A DNA stretch of 64,000 bases from Sarcophilus harrisii (GCF_902635505.1 NC_045428.1:434659106-434723105); one strand, 5' to 3'; positions 23,082 to 33,341 are shown, counted from the stretch's first letter. Numbers and translations are program-made. Notes: generated from the letters alone by a model not told the origin.

Positions 23082-23120
23082 AAGAATCCACAAGTGAAAA
23101 AAAAAAAGAATCCACAAGTG
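23082..23120. repeat. Poly(A) tract flanked by a 15-bp direct repeat
   Basis: The 15-mer aagaatccacaagtg occurs at 23082-23096 and again at 23106-23120, separated by a run of A only. This is the footprint expected from a retrotransposition event that copied just the poly(A) tail. Confidence 0.85.
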
Positions 23121-23154
23121 ATTTCCTCCAATTCTACCCTTTTTTCTTTCAGAT

Positions 23155-23335
23155 AACAATAAGTGACATGCATGTGATGTTTTGCAGATATTATCTGATT
23201 TCTTCTTTCCACAACCCTATAATCTAGGTATAGACTATGGATATGATTATTCCCATTTTGGAGATAAAGGAGTGAATCACAGTGATCATGTAGCTAAGTC
23301 TCAGAGTCAGGACTGGATCTCAATTTTTCCTGATG
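23155..23335 (-). repeat. MIR-type SINE
   Basis: Reverse-oriented features run from gatattatctgatttcttct through tattcccattttggagataa to a distal aagtctcagagtcaggactg. The order fits MIR. Confidence 0.65.
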
Positions 23336-23352
23336 TAAAAATCAGAATCTAA

Positions 23353-23530
23353 GGGCAGCTAGATGGTGCAGTGGATAGAGAGCACCAGCCCTGAAGTCAG
23401 GAGGACCTAAGTTCAAATCAGGCCTAAGACTCTTAACACTTCCTGACTGTGTGACTCTGGGCAAGTCACTTAACCCCAATTGCCTCAGGGAAAAAAAACA
23501 AAACAACAACCCCCCCCCCAAAAAAAAAAA
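23353..23530 (+). mobile_element. tRNA-headed marsupial SINE, well preserved
   Basis: The head gggcagctagatggtgcagt carries an A-box-like region. The B-box-like part is agttcaaatc (near 23411), and the body ends with caagtcacttaaccccaatt gcctcag. An A-rich tail with a C-run interruption follows. Short flanking repeats tcagaatc lie on both sides (about 23341 and 23540). It is the cleanest SINE in the window and so probably the youngest. RNA polymerase III transcription is the known route for such elements. Confidence 0.88.
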
Positions 23531-24344
23531 CAAAAACCCTCAGAATCCTTTCCACTTACTGGAAAGCTCCCCAGCAGACACTGGGCCAAGAAACAGGAAA
23601 AGAACTCAGGGCAAAAACAAAGTCAGTTGGGGATGGGTGGAACCCACAGGGAGAGTTAATGAACCTTAGAACACAATGCCCCAAGAGGAGAGAGACCGTG
23701 GACATCAAGAAGGAGGTCACCAAGGGAGGAGAGAAGAAAGCCCTTGTTGGGAATGGGAGAAGCTCACTGGCTAATTATTCTGGCTAACAAGATCTCCGTT
23801 GTTTCTTCTTAATCCATTACCCATGCTGTCAGCATCCCTAATTTCATCCTCTAAATTTGGGGTGTGTGAGCCTCTAAATTTAGGCAGCCTGGAGAAAATC
23901 CCTTCCAGACCCATCTTAGTTCTCATCAGTTTTAGGAGCAACCCACAATAGCAACCTGATCCTCTTCCTGATCATTTTTGGACCCCAAATGTTCAAACGC
24001 TGGGTAGATTCTTACAGTTGTATGTAAATGTGCTCATGAGATCGATAATACTAAAACTTGTATTTCTAAATAGTATTCTTTGTGCCACTGAAACATTTTT
24101 GATGGAATCAGTTACTGGCAGGGGAGACACTAAGAATTTATTTTACTTTCTGAGTATACATGGTGGTTAGTTCCTACAAGCAAATTAAGCCATGTCTAAT
24201 AAAAATGGCTATCAAATGCACTTCTTCTCAACCCAGTATTTCCACTGGCTTCTATGGGAACAGGTACCACCCAGGTGAGAAACGGCTCAAAGACAGTCTG
24301 GCTGGACCTACAGGTATGCAAAGGAGAGTCATGCATATAAGATA
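23531..24344. other. Unassigned sequence
   Basis: No repeat or gene recognised. The left half is moderately GC-rich. Confidence 0.4.
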
Positions 24345-24545
24345 GGGAAGATTGGTTTGAGTCAGGTTACAAAGGGCTTTAAATGGCAAACAAAGAAATT
24401 GGTATCTGATCCTAAAATTAATAGGTAGCTGCTATACCTGAGGGAATGCCATGATCCAATCTGAGTATTAGGAATATCATTGCAGCAGCTGGGGGGATGG
24501 CATAGAGAGAAAAGGCTTGCAGTCATGTTGAGCTGGAGAAACCTA
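24345..24545 (-). repeat. L2-type LINE fragment, antisense
   Basis: The plus strand shows the complement of the L2 post-RT region (caaagggctttaaatggcaa, then atgccatgatccaatctgag and atcattgcagcagctggggg). The same pattern is seen at 6.8 and 35.2 kb. Confidence 0.6.
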
Positions 24546-24559
24546 CAGTCATTTTGAAG

Positions 24560-24790
24560 TGGTCAGAGCCCCTAGGATTGGAGGGCTGGCCTTGGGGTCC
24601 ATTTCAGTCTCAGACACCACTTAATTTCTCTGTGCCTCAGTTTCCTCATCTATAGATGGGAATAATGATATAACTCTTACCTGCCAGAATTGTTGTGAGA
24701 ATCAAATTAAAAAATATTTGTAAAGCACTTTGTAAACCTTAAAGAGCTATATAAATCCTAGTAATATAAATATATAAATAAAATAAAGTA
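24560..24790 (+). repeat. MIR-type SINE
   Basis: Body tctctgtgcctcagtttcct, then tgttgtgagaatcaaattaa, and 3' part gtaaagcactttgtaaacct. This is a typical CORE-SINE order. Confidence 0.75.
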
Positions 24791-25149
24791 AGTATTTATT
24801 ATTATAGGGCGGGAATGGGATTAGCACTAAATATATAGATCTGGGAGTTATCAATAGAGAAACAAATTAAATCCACAGATTCTATTACATCTACCTATGG
24901 TTGCCACAGAAAAACACATTGGGTGTGCCATTGTTTAACCTCACGCTGAAGGTTCCAAATGCTACCATTATTTTGTACAAATTTCTTCTGAATCTGTTAC
25001 TGCTCTTCATTTAGCCCTGAGTTCTACATAAAGTTCTCTTTCCACTGAGACAGTCACACAAATTGATTTTTAGATCTTTGATCTGATGCGATGGTAGATG
25101 AGCTTGTTGCCTAATTTTCTGCCTTGATGTGGCAATAAGCATTATTGAA

Positions 25150-25320
25150 TTCCTGTGGTGTTGTGGAAAGAACACTGGATTTGGAGTCCATGTATCTGAG
25201 TTCATAAACTACCTCACCCCCTCTGTTGCCATGGGCAATTTGGGTCTCAGTTTCCTCATCTGCAAAATATGCCGGTTAGACCTCAAAGGTCCCTCCCACC
25301 TGGAAAACCTGTGATGTTCT
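25150..25320 (+). repeat. MAR1-type SINE
   Basis: Head ggtgttgtggaaagaacact, body ggatttggagtccatgtatc, ctcagtttcctcatctgcaa, and distal part agacctcaaaggtccctccc. Confidence 0.75.
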
Positions 25321-25589
25321 ACTTTTACCTTCTATCCCATTGATTAACATATAAATTCTTCAGCTAAAATTTTAGGTAACTGCTACTTAACCACAGGCCA
25401 GGCGCTTCGTTTATGAAGGGGAGGGAGACTCCTAACAGCACGCTGCCTGACAATTCTGTGTCATAAAGCTATTTTGCATGCATGCCCCGGTGACTAGAAA
25501 CAAAGGCATTCCGGCACATGGCATGAGTGTGTCGGGCTGCCAAGAGATCATGCAGGAGCATGAAATATGTATATTTGGGGAAAGAGCAA

Positions 25590-25870
25590 CAACTGGGAAT
25601 GTTCAAACAGCAGTGACAGGACATCTTCCCCAAGCCTGTAATTATACCAGGAACTAAAGCTTCTGTTAGGAAAACATGGATCTGCTCATTTCTAGAGAGG
25701 AGAGAAAACAGCTGAAAATATGTTTTAAAGAAACCCAGCTCCTCATTTGAATTCTGAGAACCCACCACACTATTCTTCACCAGGGCTAATGTTTAATAAG
25801 AACAGTCCCCATTTATATTGTGCTTTAAGATTCACAAGCACTCTTTGCCTAACAACTCTGAGGCAGGTGT
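25590..25870 (+). repeat. Duplicated segment, copy A
   Basis: This stretch and 27080-27360 share the same order of blocks. Both contain ctgctcattt followed by a gagaggagagaaaa block, then cctcatttga, a cactattctt block, and ccccatttata followed by a MIR-like end. The identity extends to the left of the MIR-like part, so it is not just two MIR copies. Confidence 0.7.
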
Positions 25871-25982
25871 CTAATGATTATCACCATTATTATCATCCCC
25901 GTCTTACAGAGGAGGAAATGAATTCAGAGAAATTAGGGGACTTACCCCAAATCACAGAGCGAGTAAGTACTGGAGTTGGAAT
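25800..25982 (-). repeat. MIR-type SINE, cut by an L1
   Basis: Reversed MIR features (aagattcacaagcactcttt, then cagaggaggaaatgaattca and agagcgagtaagtactggag) stop at the L1 TSD and resume at 26492 (ttctacttatgctgcctcat). Confidence 0.68.
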
Positions 25983-25997
25983 AAAGAATCTTCTGAA

Positions 25998-26476
25998 ATG
26001 ACCAACAGAAAGGCCTGGAGAGACCACGAACTGATGCTGAGTGAAGTGAGCAGGGTCAGGAGATCATTACACACTTCAACAACAATACTATCTGATGACC
26101 AGTTCTGATGGACAATGAGAGGATCCAAATCAGTCCCAATTGTTCAATAATGAAAAGAACCAGCTACACCCAGAGAGGAGAGAACTGTGAAGGCTGAGTG
26201 TGGACCCAATACAACATTCTCACTCTTTTTGTTGTTGTTCGCTTGCATTTTGTTTTCTGGCGCATTTTCTTTCCTTTTGGATCTGATTTCTCTTGTGCAA
26301 CAAGAGAATTGTATAACTATGATGACACATACTGGATTTAACATATATTTTAACATGTATAATATATATTGGATCGCTTGCCATCTGGGGGAGGGGAAGT
26401 GGAAAATCTGAAACACAGAGCTGTGCAAAGGTCAATGTTGTCCATGCAGATGTTTTAAGGTTTAAATAAAAAAAAA
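25998..26476 (+). mobile_element. L1 3'-end insertion with 15-bp TSD
   Basis: The segment starts in the last ORF2 codons (aaggcctggagagaccacga) and runs through the 3'UTR to an A-tail. The target aaagaatcttctgaa is repeated exactly at 25983-25997 and 26477-26491. It interrupts a MIR-type SINE. Confidence 0.93.
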
Positions 26477-26499
26477 AAAGAATCTTCTGAATTCTACTT

Positions 26500-27079
26500 A
26501 TGCTGCCTCATGCTATCCCCATCCCCTCTCTGAGAATCTTTATGGTGTTAGTGTATGGAGGATTATGTTTAGGCAATAGCCTGAGTCCAAACTGAGCACA
26601 AAATTCCACCTTTAGTATAAAGACTTCTGGCATTGATGGTGGAGAAGCAGCCGTGAAATTCCCATGAGGTTATTTCTCTTAACAAAGTATGAATCAGCCT
26701 TGATCTGTCTTCACTGAGTTAACCCCACCTTGGTATTTTTCTGATATTTAATGGGTAAACCAACATCCCTTTGCTGATGGAATTAGCACTAGGACTAAAT
26801 TCTTGGACTTAGCCTAGAGAAGACTAAGACTCAAGACTAAAAAAAAGGAGAAAGGGGATTTCAGGGATTTTCTTAGCATTGGAACTGCATAGGCAAAGTG
26901 TCGGAGTAGTTCCTAGAATAAATAAGTCTTTCTAAGACCAAGCTGAGGAGTTCCTGGATCGCCGACAAGGCCAAAAAGCAGGAAGAGAATCACAGCACAG
27001 AAAACGGGAGAAAAAGCTAATCCAGACTTTCTCCCCTATTGATACTCTGAGTTGTGTGGACTGTGCAGATCTAGGAGAA
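26500..27079. other. Unassigned sequence
   Basis: No repeat or gene recognised between the L1 insertion and duplicated copy B. Confidence 0.4.
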
Positions 27080-27360
27080 TTCTTCCGACCCTGAGTTCTT
27101 TCCACTTTTGTGGAAGTCTCAAAATGGGTACTATTGTAACTGGAAGCCGAATGACTCCCTGGGGAAATGGAGACTGCTCATTTATGGAGAGGAGAGAAAA
27201 ACAACTGCAAATACATTTTAGAGACACCTCACTCCTCATTTGAAATCCGAAGATGCATCCCACTATTCTTTACTATGGCCTAATGTTAATAAGAAGTCCC
27301 CATTTATAATGGGCTTTAAGGTTCACAAAGTACTTTTGGCCTAACAGCTCCTTAAGGCAG
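27080..27360 (+). repeat. Duplicated segment, copy B
   Basis: Counterpart of 25590-25870, diverged by many substitutions and a few small gaps. It lies about 1.5 kb downstream in the same orientation and lacks the L1 insertion that follows copy A. That fits a duplication older than that L1, or two copies of an undescribed dispersed repeat. Confidence 0.68.
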
Positions 27361-27401
27361 AGTTGTAACTGAAAGGGTTACTTGACTTTCTTTCAGTCCT
27401 A

Positions 27402-27665
27402 TTGTTGTTCAGTCATTTTCCCAGCCTTGTCTGATTTTTCCTGACCCCATTTGCAGTGTTCTTGGCAAAGATACTGGAATGGTCTGCCATTTCCTCCTCC
27501 AGCCCATTTCCCAGATAAGGAGACTGAGGCAAATGGTTACATGACTGGCACATTATCACACAGCCAGTAGGTGACTTGGTCAGGGTCACAGAGCTAGTGA
27601 GTGTCCGAGGTCACATCTGAACTTAGGGAAATGAGTTTTTCTGGTCAGGGGCTCAGCACTGTGCC
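27402..27665 (-). repeat. Composite SINE with RTE-like tail, internally duplicated
   Basis: The RTE-like tail leads on the plus strand (ctattgttgttcagtcattt, then cttggcaaagatactggaat and cctcctccagcccatttccc). The body contains two successive versions of the 'cacacagccagtaggtgact / cacagagctagtgagtgtcc' block, so part of the body is duplicated. The head complement ends at about 27665. Confidence 0.78.
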
Positions 27666-27944
27666 CCAGCACTCCTGAGGGTCCTCAATTTGGCTGCACT
27701 TGGTGACAGAATAGGCCTCCAGAAGGCCTAAAGGCCTGCCAGAAACTCCAGAACAGTTGCCTTGACAATAGCCAAATTCTGCAATGGGATACCCCCGACG
27801 GGGGTGGAGTAGGATATGGAAAATAAGTTTTGATGTTCCTAAAGAAAATACGAGAGAAGGTATATGCCAAAAAGTACATGAGAAGCCTTCCAGCCTGAAC
27901 GCGATCCACATAAACTCAGAGCTGCTGAGCCGGGCCATGTACAA

Positions 27945-28240
27945 GTATGATCACAGAATCAGGGAATCTTGGAGTCAGAAGGGACGACAGGGGGTAACCT
28001 GAGTCCAAGCCCTATGCAAAGGAAAGATTCTATCTCACAATATCAGCAGTGATTAATTGTCCAGTATCCGCCCACAGACCTCCAGTGATGGAGAACGCAT
28101 TACTTCCCACAGCAGTCCGCTGCGTTTTTTTCGACGACGACGCTACTTGTTCTTTTCTAAGTTAAGAACATAAAGCCGTGGAAACTGTCTCCGTATTTCC
28201 AGTCAAAGAGCCCTGCTTTCTTCATTAAGCCCGTTATCAT
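27945..28240 (+). repeat. L3/CR1-type LINE 3' end
   Basis: Matches the order of the L3-type 3' end: atcacagaatcagggaatct, gagtccaagccctatgcaaa, and cctccagtgatggagaacgc. A CGACGACGACG run at 28133-28143 is an unusual CpG-bearing insertion or mutation. Confidence 0.6.
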
Positions 28241-28374
28241 ACAGGTTTGAAAAGTTAGACTCTGAGTCACTGACTGTCTCTGCAACACCCTAGGAGGTGG
28301 CAGACACTTCCCATATCAGGGAGGTTGTTTTTACCTGTCAGACAGCATTTTTTTTATTGCCACTGGACTTCAGA

Positions 28375-28520
28375 ATCATTTACCTTTCAGTCTTTGAGTC
28401 CCCTTCGCCAGGGAGTAATTAACTTCATTTTCCTGCAGAGAGGTCAAGTGATGGGTCCAAAATCATGGAGCAAATATGACTCCTTGTCCTGAGCTCGGGC
28501 CTGAGCTGTGATCCTCTTTG
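28375..28520 (-). repeat. Possible MIR remnant
   Basis: Weak reversed CORE-like features (tcctgcagagaggtcaagtg, tccaaaatcatggagcaaat). Low support. Confidence 0.4.
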
Positions 28521-28867
28521 GCAATCCTGTCCCTTACTCTGTCTGAAGGTTTGCCGTTGAATCACCGGGGAACATGACCACTTTTCAGAGGTCTTTTTTT
28601 TTTTTTTTTTTTTTAAAAGGCTGTCTCTATGGTGTCAAACATCTGAATGAAAACTGAGAACTTTGCTCAACATTCAGATTATGGAAATCATTATCCTAAA
28701 ATGTCTGGGCAAAAAATAAAAAATAAAAAGCTAGGACTTACATCATACATCATAGGTCCATAATGGATTATCAGAAGTGAAAATAAGGATGGATGAATAA
28801 TATTTCTAATTTTATGAAGCCAACAATGAAGGAGAATATCCTTTGGAATCTATGAGACAGTTTACAA

Positions 28868-29335
28868 GTCCCAGTAAAATGTTAAGCTCCTCAGAGTCAA
28901 GCATTCTTTTTGTGTTTTGCCTATGTATTTCCAGCATTTAGCATTGTGTTCTACACCAAAGCTTCTTAAATTTTTTCCACTTAATCCCTTTCCGGCCAAA
29001 AAGTTTTTACCTAACCTGGTCTAGAATCTTAGCTGAGGTGATTCTGGCAGTGTTAGTGCATGTGCAGTACAAAGTACAGATGTTGTATATTCAGATCTAA
29101 GGTTGCAGTGAAGATGCAACATGGGTAAGTGTTGGCAGAAACACATTGCATTCATTTTTTTTTTAATTTTGAATTAATTTGAGGGTGTTTCACTCAAACC
29201 TTTTACTGATGTCAAATTTTTCAAGGCTTCCACATTCAGTTATGGGGTCCTATGTGGGGTCCAAGCCACAGTATAAGGAGCTTTGCTCTACACAAAATAA
29301 ATGCTTGATAAATGATCACTGGAATGAATGAATTG
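28868..29335 (+). repeat. L2 LINE 3' end, split by a hAT element
   Basis: The left piece (gttaagctcctcagagtcaa, atttccagcatttagcattg) and the right piece (aaaataaatgcttgataaat) form one L2 3' end once the DNA transposon at 28957-29285 and one copy of its TSD are set aside. Confidence 0.75.
28957..29285. mobile_element. Non-autonomous hAT-type transposon with TIRs and TSD
   Basis: Terminal inverted repeats are CAAAGCTTCTTAAA at the left and the complement of CAAAGCTCCTTATA at the right. The flanking 8-bp repeats are TTCTACAC (28949-28956) and CTCTACAC (29286-29293), a 7/8 match. The element is 329 bp with no coding capacity. The right subterminal part (cagttatggggtcctatgtg) matches the copies at 7.6 and 54.6 kb. 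It lies inside an L2 3' end, so it is younger than that L2. Confidence 0.87.
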
Positions 29336-29659
29336 GAGTAGATTGGAGAATGCTGGGATGGTTGTATATAGTGTGATGGGCCTCATTTAATAGAGTATTT
29401 TTTAAAATATTGTGTTTAGTTGAATACTTAACAATTGCAAAACATTTGGATAACAAGTCTTGTAGTCCTTATCTAAACTTTTGTATCTTTGATATAATTC
29501 TAGTTTGATAAAGTACTAAGAAAAGGAATTGAATGGATGTCACCAACATAGCAATACATAGTGCCACATCTGTGCCAGTTTGCATTAATAACTGATTAAA
29601 CAATTGATGGCAGCTTTTGTTTTTAAATTTAAAGAGTTTATTTATTTAGTTATTTAATT

Positions 29660-29797
29660 ATTCATTTTTGCTGAGGCAATTGGGATCAAGTGATTTTCTT
29701 AGGATCATTAAGCTAGGTCTTAAGGATCAGATTTAAACTCAGGTCCTCTTGACTTCAGGACTGGTGCTCTATCCACTGTGCCATCTAACTGCTCCTT
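29660..29797 (-). repeat. tRNA-headed marsupial SINE
   Basis: Reverse orientation: gctgaggcaattgggatcaa at the left, atttaaactcaggtcctctt in the middle, and ctctatccactgtgccatct followed by aactgct at the right, which is the complement of the tRNA-like head. It is more diverged than the copy at 23353. Confidence 0.82.
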
Positions 29798-29831
29798 AAA
29801 GAGTGTTTTTGGATCGTACTTTTATCTAAAC

Positions 29832-30060
29832 CAGCAGTTCTCAAAGTGTGGCTTAGGGATACCTCCCATCACCATTACCATTTCAGTAGGTCAATTAGAC
29901 CAAAACTATTTTCAGAATAATACTAATCTGTTTTAATTTGTAATAAGATAAATACTGATAGACATAACCCATATAAGTAAAAGCTCTTTAAGATTCTCAA
30001 TTTTAGGTTTAGAGTGTAAAAAGGTCCTGAAATCCCTTTTTGAATTTGAGAACTTCTACT
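29832..30060 (+). mobile_element. Internally deleted hAT-type element
   Basis: The left end CAGCAGTTCTCAAAGTGTGG and the right end, whose complement is AGTAGAAGTTCTCAAATTC, form inverted termini of the CAGTGGTTCTCAAA type. The interior (gaccaaaactattttcagaa and cataacccatataagtaaaa) matches, in the opposite orientation, the two outer parts of the longer copy at 50.65-51.16 kb. This copy has lost the middle. TSDs are unclear. Confidence 0.75.
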
Positions 30061-30061
30061 C

Positions 30062-31360
30062 TAATGAATAACTTTTTTAAAAAATTGCTCATTGAGTGGA
30101 AAGCCCCTCAAGTTAATCCCCGTATCTCTGGGGATCCAGAACCACTCCCCCCCCCCCAAAGGGTACAGAATAAGCCTGGTGCCTTCAGCTGTGATTCCAC
30201 CTCTTGAGGCATCCCACTTTGGGGCCTCTGAGAAGTCTCTGAGGAGGAGAATTCTGTCCTCCCTGCATCCACTTGCACAGAGCACAACAAAGAGCCCTGG
30301 TTTCACTTCAGAGGCTGCATCCTGCCTCGCCCTGCCTTCCCTCCACCCCCAGCACAGTCAGAACAGGAAAAGGAGTACTTCACCTTCCATGTCATGGGTT
30401 AGGCAAGGGGAAATTCGTACCCAGCAGCTTAGGCGATGAGGGACAGGCCCCTCAAGTGCATTTCCACTTGAAGGGCCAAAGATGCACAAGGTGAGCCCCC
30501 CCAAGCAGGCCGGGAGCCCCGCTATTCTTAGGAAGAAATACCTCCTTGGCTAGGATAGACTTTCCTGCTGTTAACAATGGAGAGAACTGTCCCAAGCCAG
30601 CCACCCAACTGCAACGGTGTTGAAAATATAACCTAAGGATGGGGGTGGGTGCCAGGGTGCTAACCACTTGTTTTCCCAGGCCTCAGGAGCATCACTATGG
30701 CGTGTTACCTTGGCCGTTAGCAAAAGGAAGGAGGAGGGAGAAAGGTAATTCCCCTTAATGAATTAAAGGTAGAAGGGCAGCTTTTATAGATTTTCTAAGA
30801 TGAATTTGCAGACACTCGGCTCATCTGACTATGAAAAAGAAGGAGCTTGGGCCTTTTGATGATTTAATTAAAGTTCTGATAAATAAAGGGGGTGGGAGAA
30901 GAGGAAACGTGTCCAAACAAAGCCTGCATAACAGCCAAGCATCTAAAATAAGAACATGAAGAACAGAAGAATGATAAAAAAAAAAAAAAAGCATGTTTGT
31001 GTTATCAGAAAAGACCCATCCCTGATTTACTAAGGCCAAGATTTGCAAAAGTCTTAGCTATGTTTATTTAAAAAAAAAAAAATCTCATGGTGGAAGGGCA
31101 CGAGGGGAGAATACGGAAATGTCATGAGAGAGAAATGAAAGCACAGCCAGACTTTACTGCAGCCTTGCAAATACTGTGGTTGGCCAAAAATAAATAAATA
31201 AGTAGAATGAAAAGTTGGGCTGCAGATATGTTATTTAGCCTGTAAAATCTGCATCAATCCACCTTTATCCATGTGGTCACCTTAATCCCACCTAGCTACT
31301 TACAGCTCCAGGTACTCCTCCTATCCCCAAAGCCCAAACCATCTGTGCATCATATTCTTG
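30062..31360. other. Repeat-poor segment, candidate conserved non-coding DNA
   Basis: I recognise no interspersed repeat in about 1.3 kb. The 30090-30680 part is GC-richer and has overlapping small ORFs (up to 115 residues) without motifs. The 30720-31260 part has homeodomain-type cores (ttaatgaattaaag near 30755 and gatttaattaaag near 30860) in sequence that looks evenly mixed. Functional status is inferred only from the absence of repeats. Confidence 0.4.
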
Positions 31361-31365
31361 TTTGT

Positions 31366-31460
31366 TGTTGTTCATTCTTTGTTCTCAAATAGGACTAAAA
31401 ATATCAGAAAGGTAAAGTCTTGACTTGAGTATGAACTGGAGTTAAGAGCATCATAGAGGC
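31366..31460. repeat. Possible SINE fragment with RTE-type tail
   Basis: The stretch ttcattctttgttctcaaat followed by a ggtaaagtcttgacttgagt block resembles the marsupial SINE family that shares the RTE/BovB 3' end. It is short and decayed. Confidence 0.4.
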
Positions 31461-31719
31461 TTAAGTTGGATCTACACAGCAAGAAAATACTTCATCTATT
31501 TAGATAGATTATAATCCAAAAATTATCCACTTAAAGTTTTTATCGAATTTGTGGGTAAAAATCATGTACAAAGAATGAACTTTAAGGCTATAGCCAATTA
31601 TTGTTGTGGCTTTGGGCAAAAACAAAACCCTCCTCCTTTCCTCCCCCACCAGATTTCCATGAAAAGTAATGAAAAAAAAGGATAGAAAGGAGTAGAATAC
31701 TGTATTGATGTTCACTGGG

Positions 31720-32302
31720 CCCTCTCACTTGCTTTAATGAAGCCTCCCTAATTTTCCAATGGATCATAGGCCCTGGATTACTCTCCCAAAGGCTTCATTG
31801 TGTACAGACTAGTTGGGGGAGGGGAAGCAGGAGAAGAACTTTCTGTAGTCATCTTTCCTATTATTTATTTGGCAGGTTCATTATGATTCCAAGCACCTTT
31901 ATTTCTGGATTTGGGGGCAGATTAGTGTGGCCAGACTTTTATAATTTCAAAACTGCAGCTGGCCGGATGACTGTTTCCCTCCCTCCTATGATTGTCTCTT
32001 CTTTTCAATGGCCTCACTAAATTATTCTAATAAATATTATGTGTCAAGGCTAAGGTCTCCTTTGGAAGTTGCAACGGGTGCAAAACACAGCAGCTTATTT
32101 GCTGAGCAGAATGAGCATCTATGCTATTATAATCCCCACCCTCACACCCTCCCTTCCTTTATTGATTTCCTGACCAAAGCTAGATTCAAATCAAGGAATC
32201 GATCCTTTCTTTCACAGCATGAAATGGGATCCTTTCTTTTGTGTTTTATCATGCAACTTCTAGTATCCCAGTATATTATACTTCTCTGTCCCCAATATCA
32301 AG
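31720..32302. other. Repeat-poor segment, candidate conserved non-coding DNA
   Basis: No repeat recognised. AT-rich homeodomain-like cores (cctaattttccaatgg, ctaaattattctaataaata) are mixed with a CCAAT core and E-box-like sites. This is the pattern of many vertebrate developmental enhancers. The ORF across 32008-32436 runs into a microsatellite and is not a gene. Confidence 0.38.
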
Positions 32303-32306
32303 TGTG

Positions 32307-32349
<43 letters not shown>

Positions 32350-32426
32350 ATACATATATATATGCACATACATACATATATACATATACACACACATACC
32401 TACGTATGCATATATATGTATGTATC
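32303..32426. repeat. Compound microsatellite (TA)n(TG)n(CA/TACA)n
   Basis: A run of TA is followed by a run of TG, then TATA and TACA/CACA units. The alternating purine-pyrimidine sequence can adopt Z-DNA or cruciform forms in general. It is probably polymorphic. Confidence 0.95.
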
Positions 32427-33173
32427 AAGGGACTAGACATATATAGAGAAAGACCAGGTTTAGTCTTTGGGGGCAGTTCCAAATTATCATTCTTTCTGTG
32501 GCTTGTTTTGCCTGTATCTAGAATTGCCTTACTCAAAATATAACTTGAATATAGCTCACGCCTAAGTCTGAATAAAAATGTCCTATATAATAAGCACTTA
32601 CAGTAGGAATACATCTATCTGGTGGACAGCCTTTATTTCATTTCATAGAACATGCAAAAAACATCAAAAAGGACTTAAAAGGGTCTATAAGCAATGGATA
32701 CAATTCCCCTTCCATCTTCAATATCATTCTCTATCCTTCTTTAATCCCAGAAACCACACCAGCCTTACACTTCCCCCCACCTTCCCAAAGCTAAAGGAAC
32801 TTGAGATTGCTGGACAGTAAATCCCACTTTACCTTCAGAGATATATCTAGGTCCATCTTGGAAGGAAAAGATCCTTAGGACTACTAGGTAAGCAACCCCT
32901 TCCTAGGATCTGACTCTACAAATAAATCATGATAATGATCAAGAGCAAAGTTCAGATCTTTTGCTCCCCATTTCAAGACTTTTCCTCCTCGGCTGCCTCT
33001 CTGGCTTTGGGGGCAATATAGCTATACACCTACTCTTTTTTGGAGCCTGACATTGTTCAGGAAGTCTCCTTCTCTTTTAGAAAGCCAGGGCTCACAAGTC
33101 GAACCTGGGATTACTAAAAAGACAAATGCAACGCTGATAACACTGAGGAACTTTCCCCTGTGTCCATCTAGGG
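32427..33173. other. Unassigned sequence
   Basis: No repeat or gene recognised. Short ORFs here have no motif. Confidence 0.4.
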
Positions 33174-33341
33174 CAGGGGTGGGGAACCTTTATTCTGCTA
33201 AGGGCCACGCAAATTATCAACTTAAAAACTCAAGCAGTGGGAGGGTGTTGTACCTACTTCAGTTCCTCATCACCTGTGGTTGCCTTAGCAAATGAATTCT
33301 GGGACCTTATACAGCACACAGGCCAGATGTTCCCCACCCTG
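33174..33341. mobile_element. Short hAT-type MITE with TIRs
   Basis: The left end CAGGGGTGGGGAACCTTTAT and the right end, whose complement is CAGGGTGGGGAACATCTGGC, are inverted. Flanking 8-mers are ATCTAGGG and GTCTGGAG. They differ at three places, all transitions, so they may be an aged TSD. Length is 168 bp, without coding capacity. The CAG-GGGTGGGGAAC end is typical of hAT/Charlie-type elements as I recall them. Confidence 0.8.

Noticed and set aside
23353-23440. Possible tRNA gene (A-box and B-box-like sequences)
   Set aside because: The sequence lacks a foldable acceptor stem and matches the head of the dispersed marsupial SINE, with an A-rich tail and flanking repeats.
32008-32614. 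Three overlapping frames of 100-142 residues
   Set aside because: Much of each is translation of the TA/TG/CA microsatellite (runs of YIYIYI, VCVCVC or HTHTHT).
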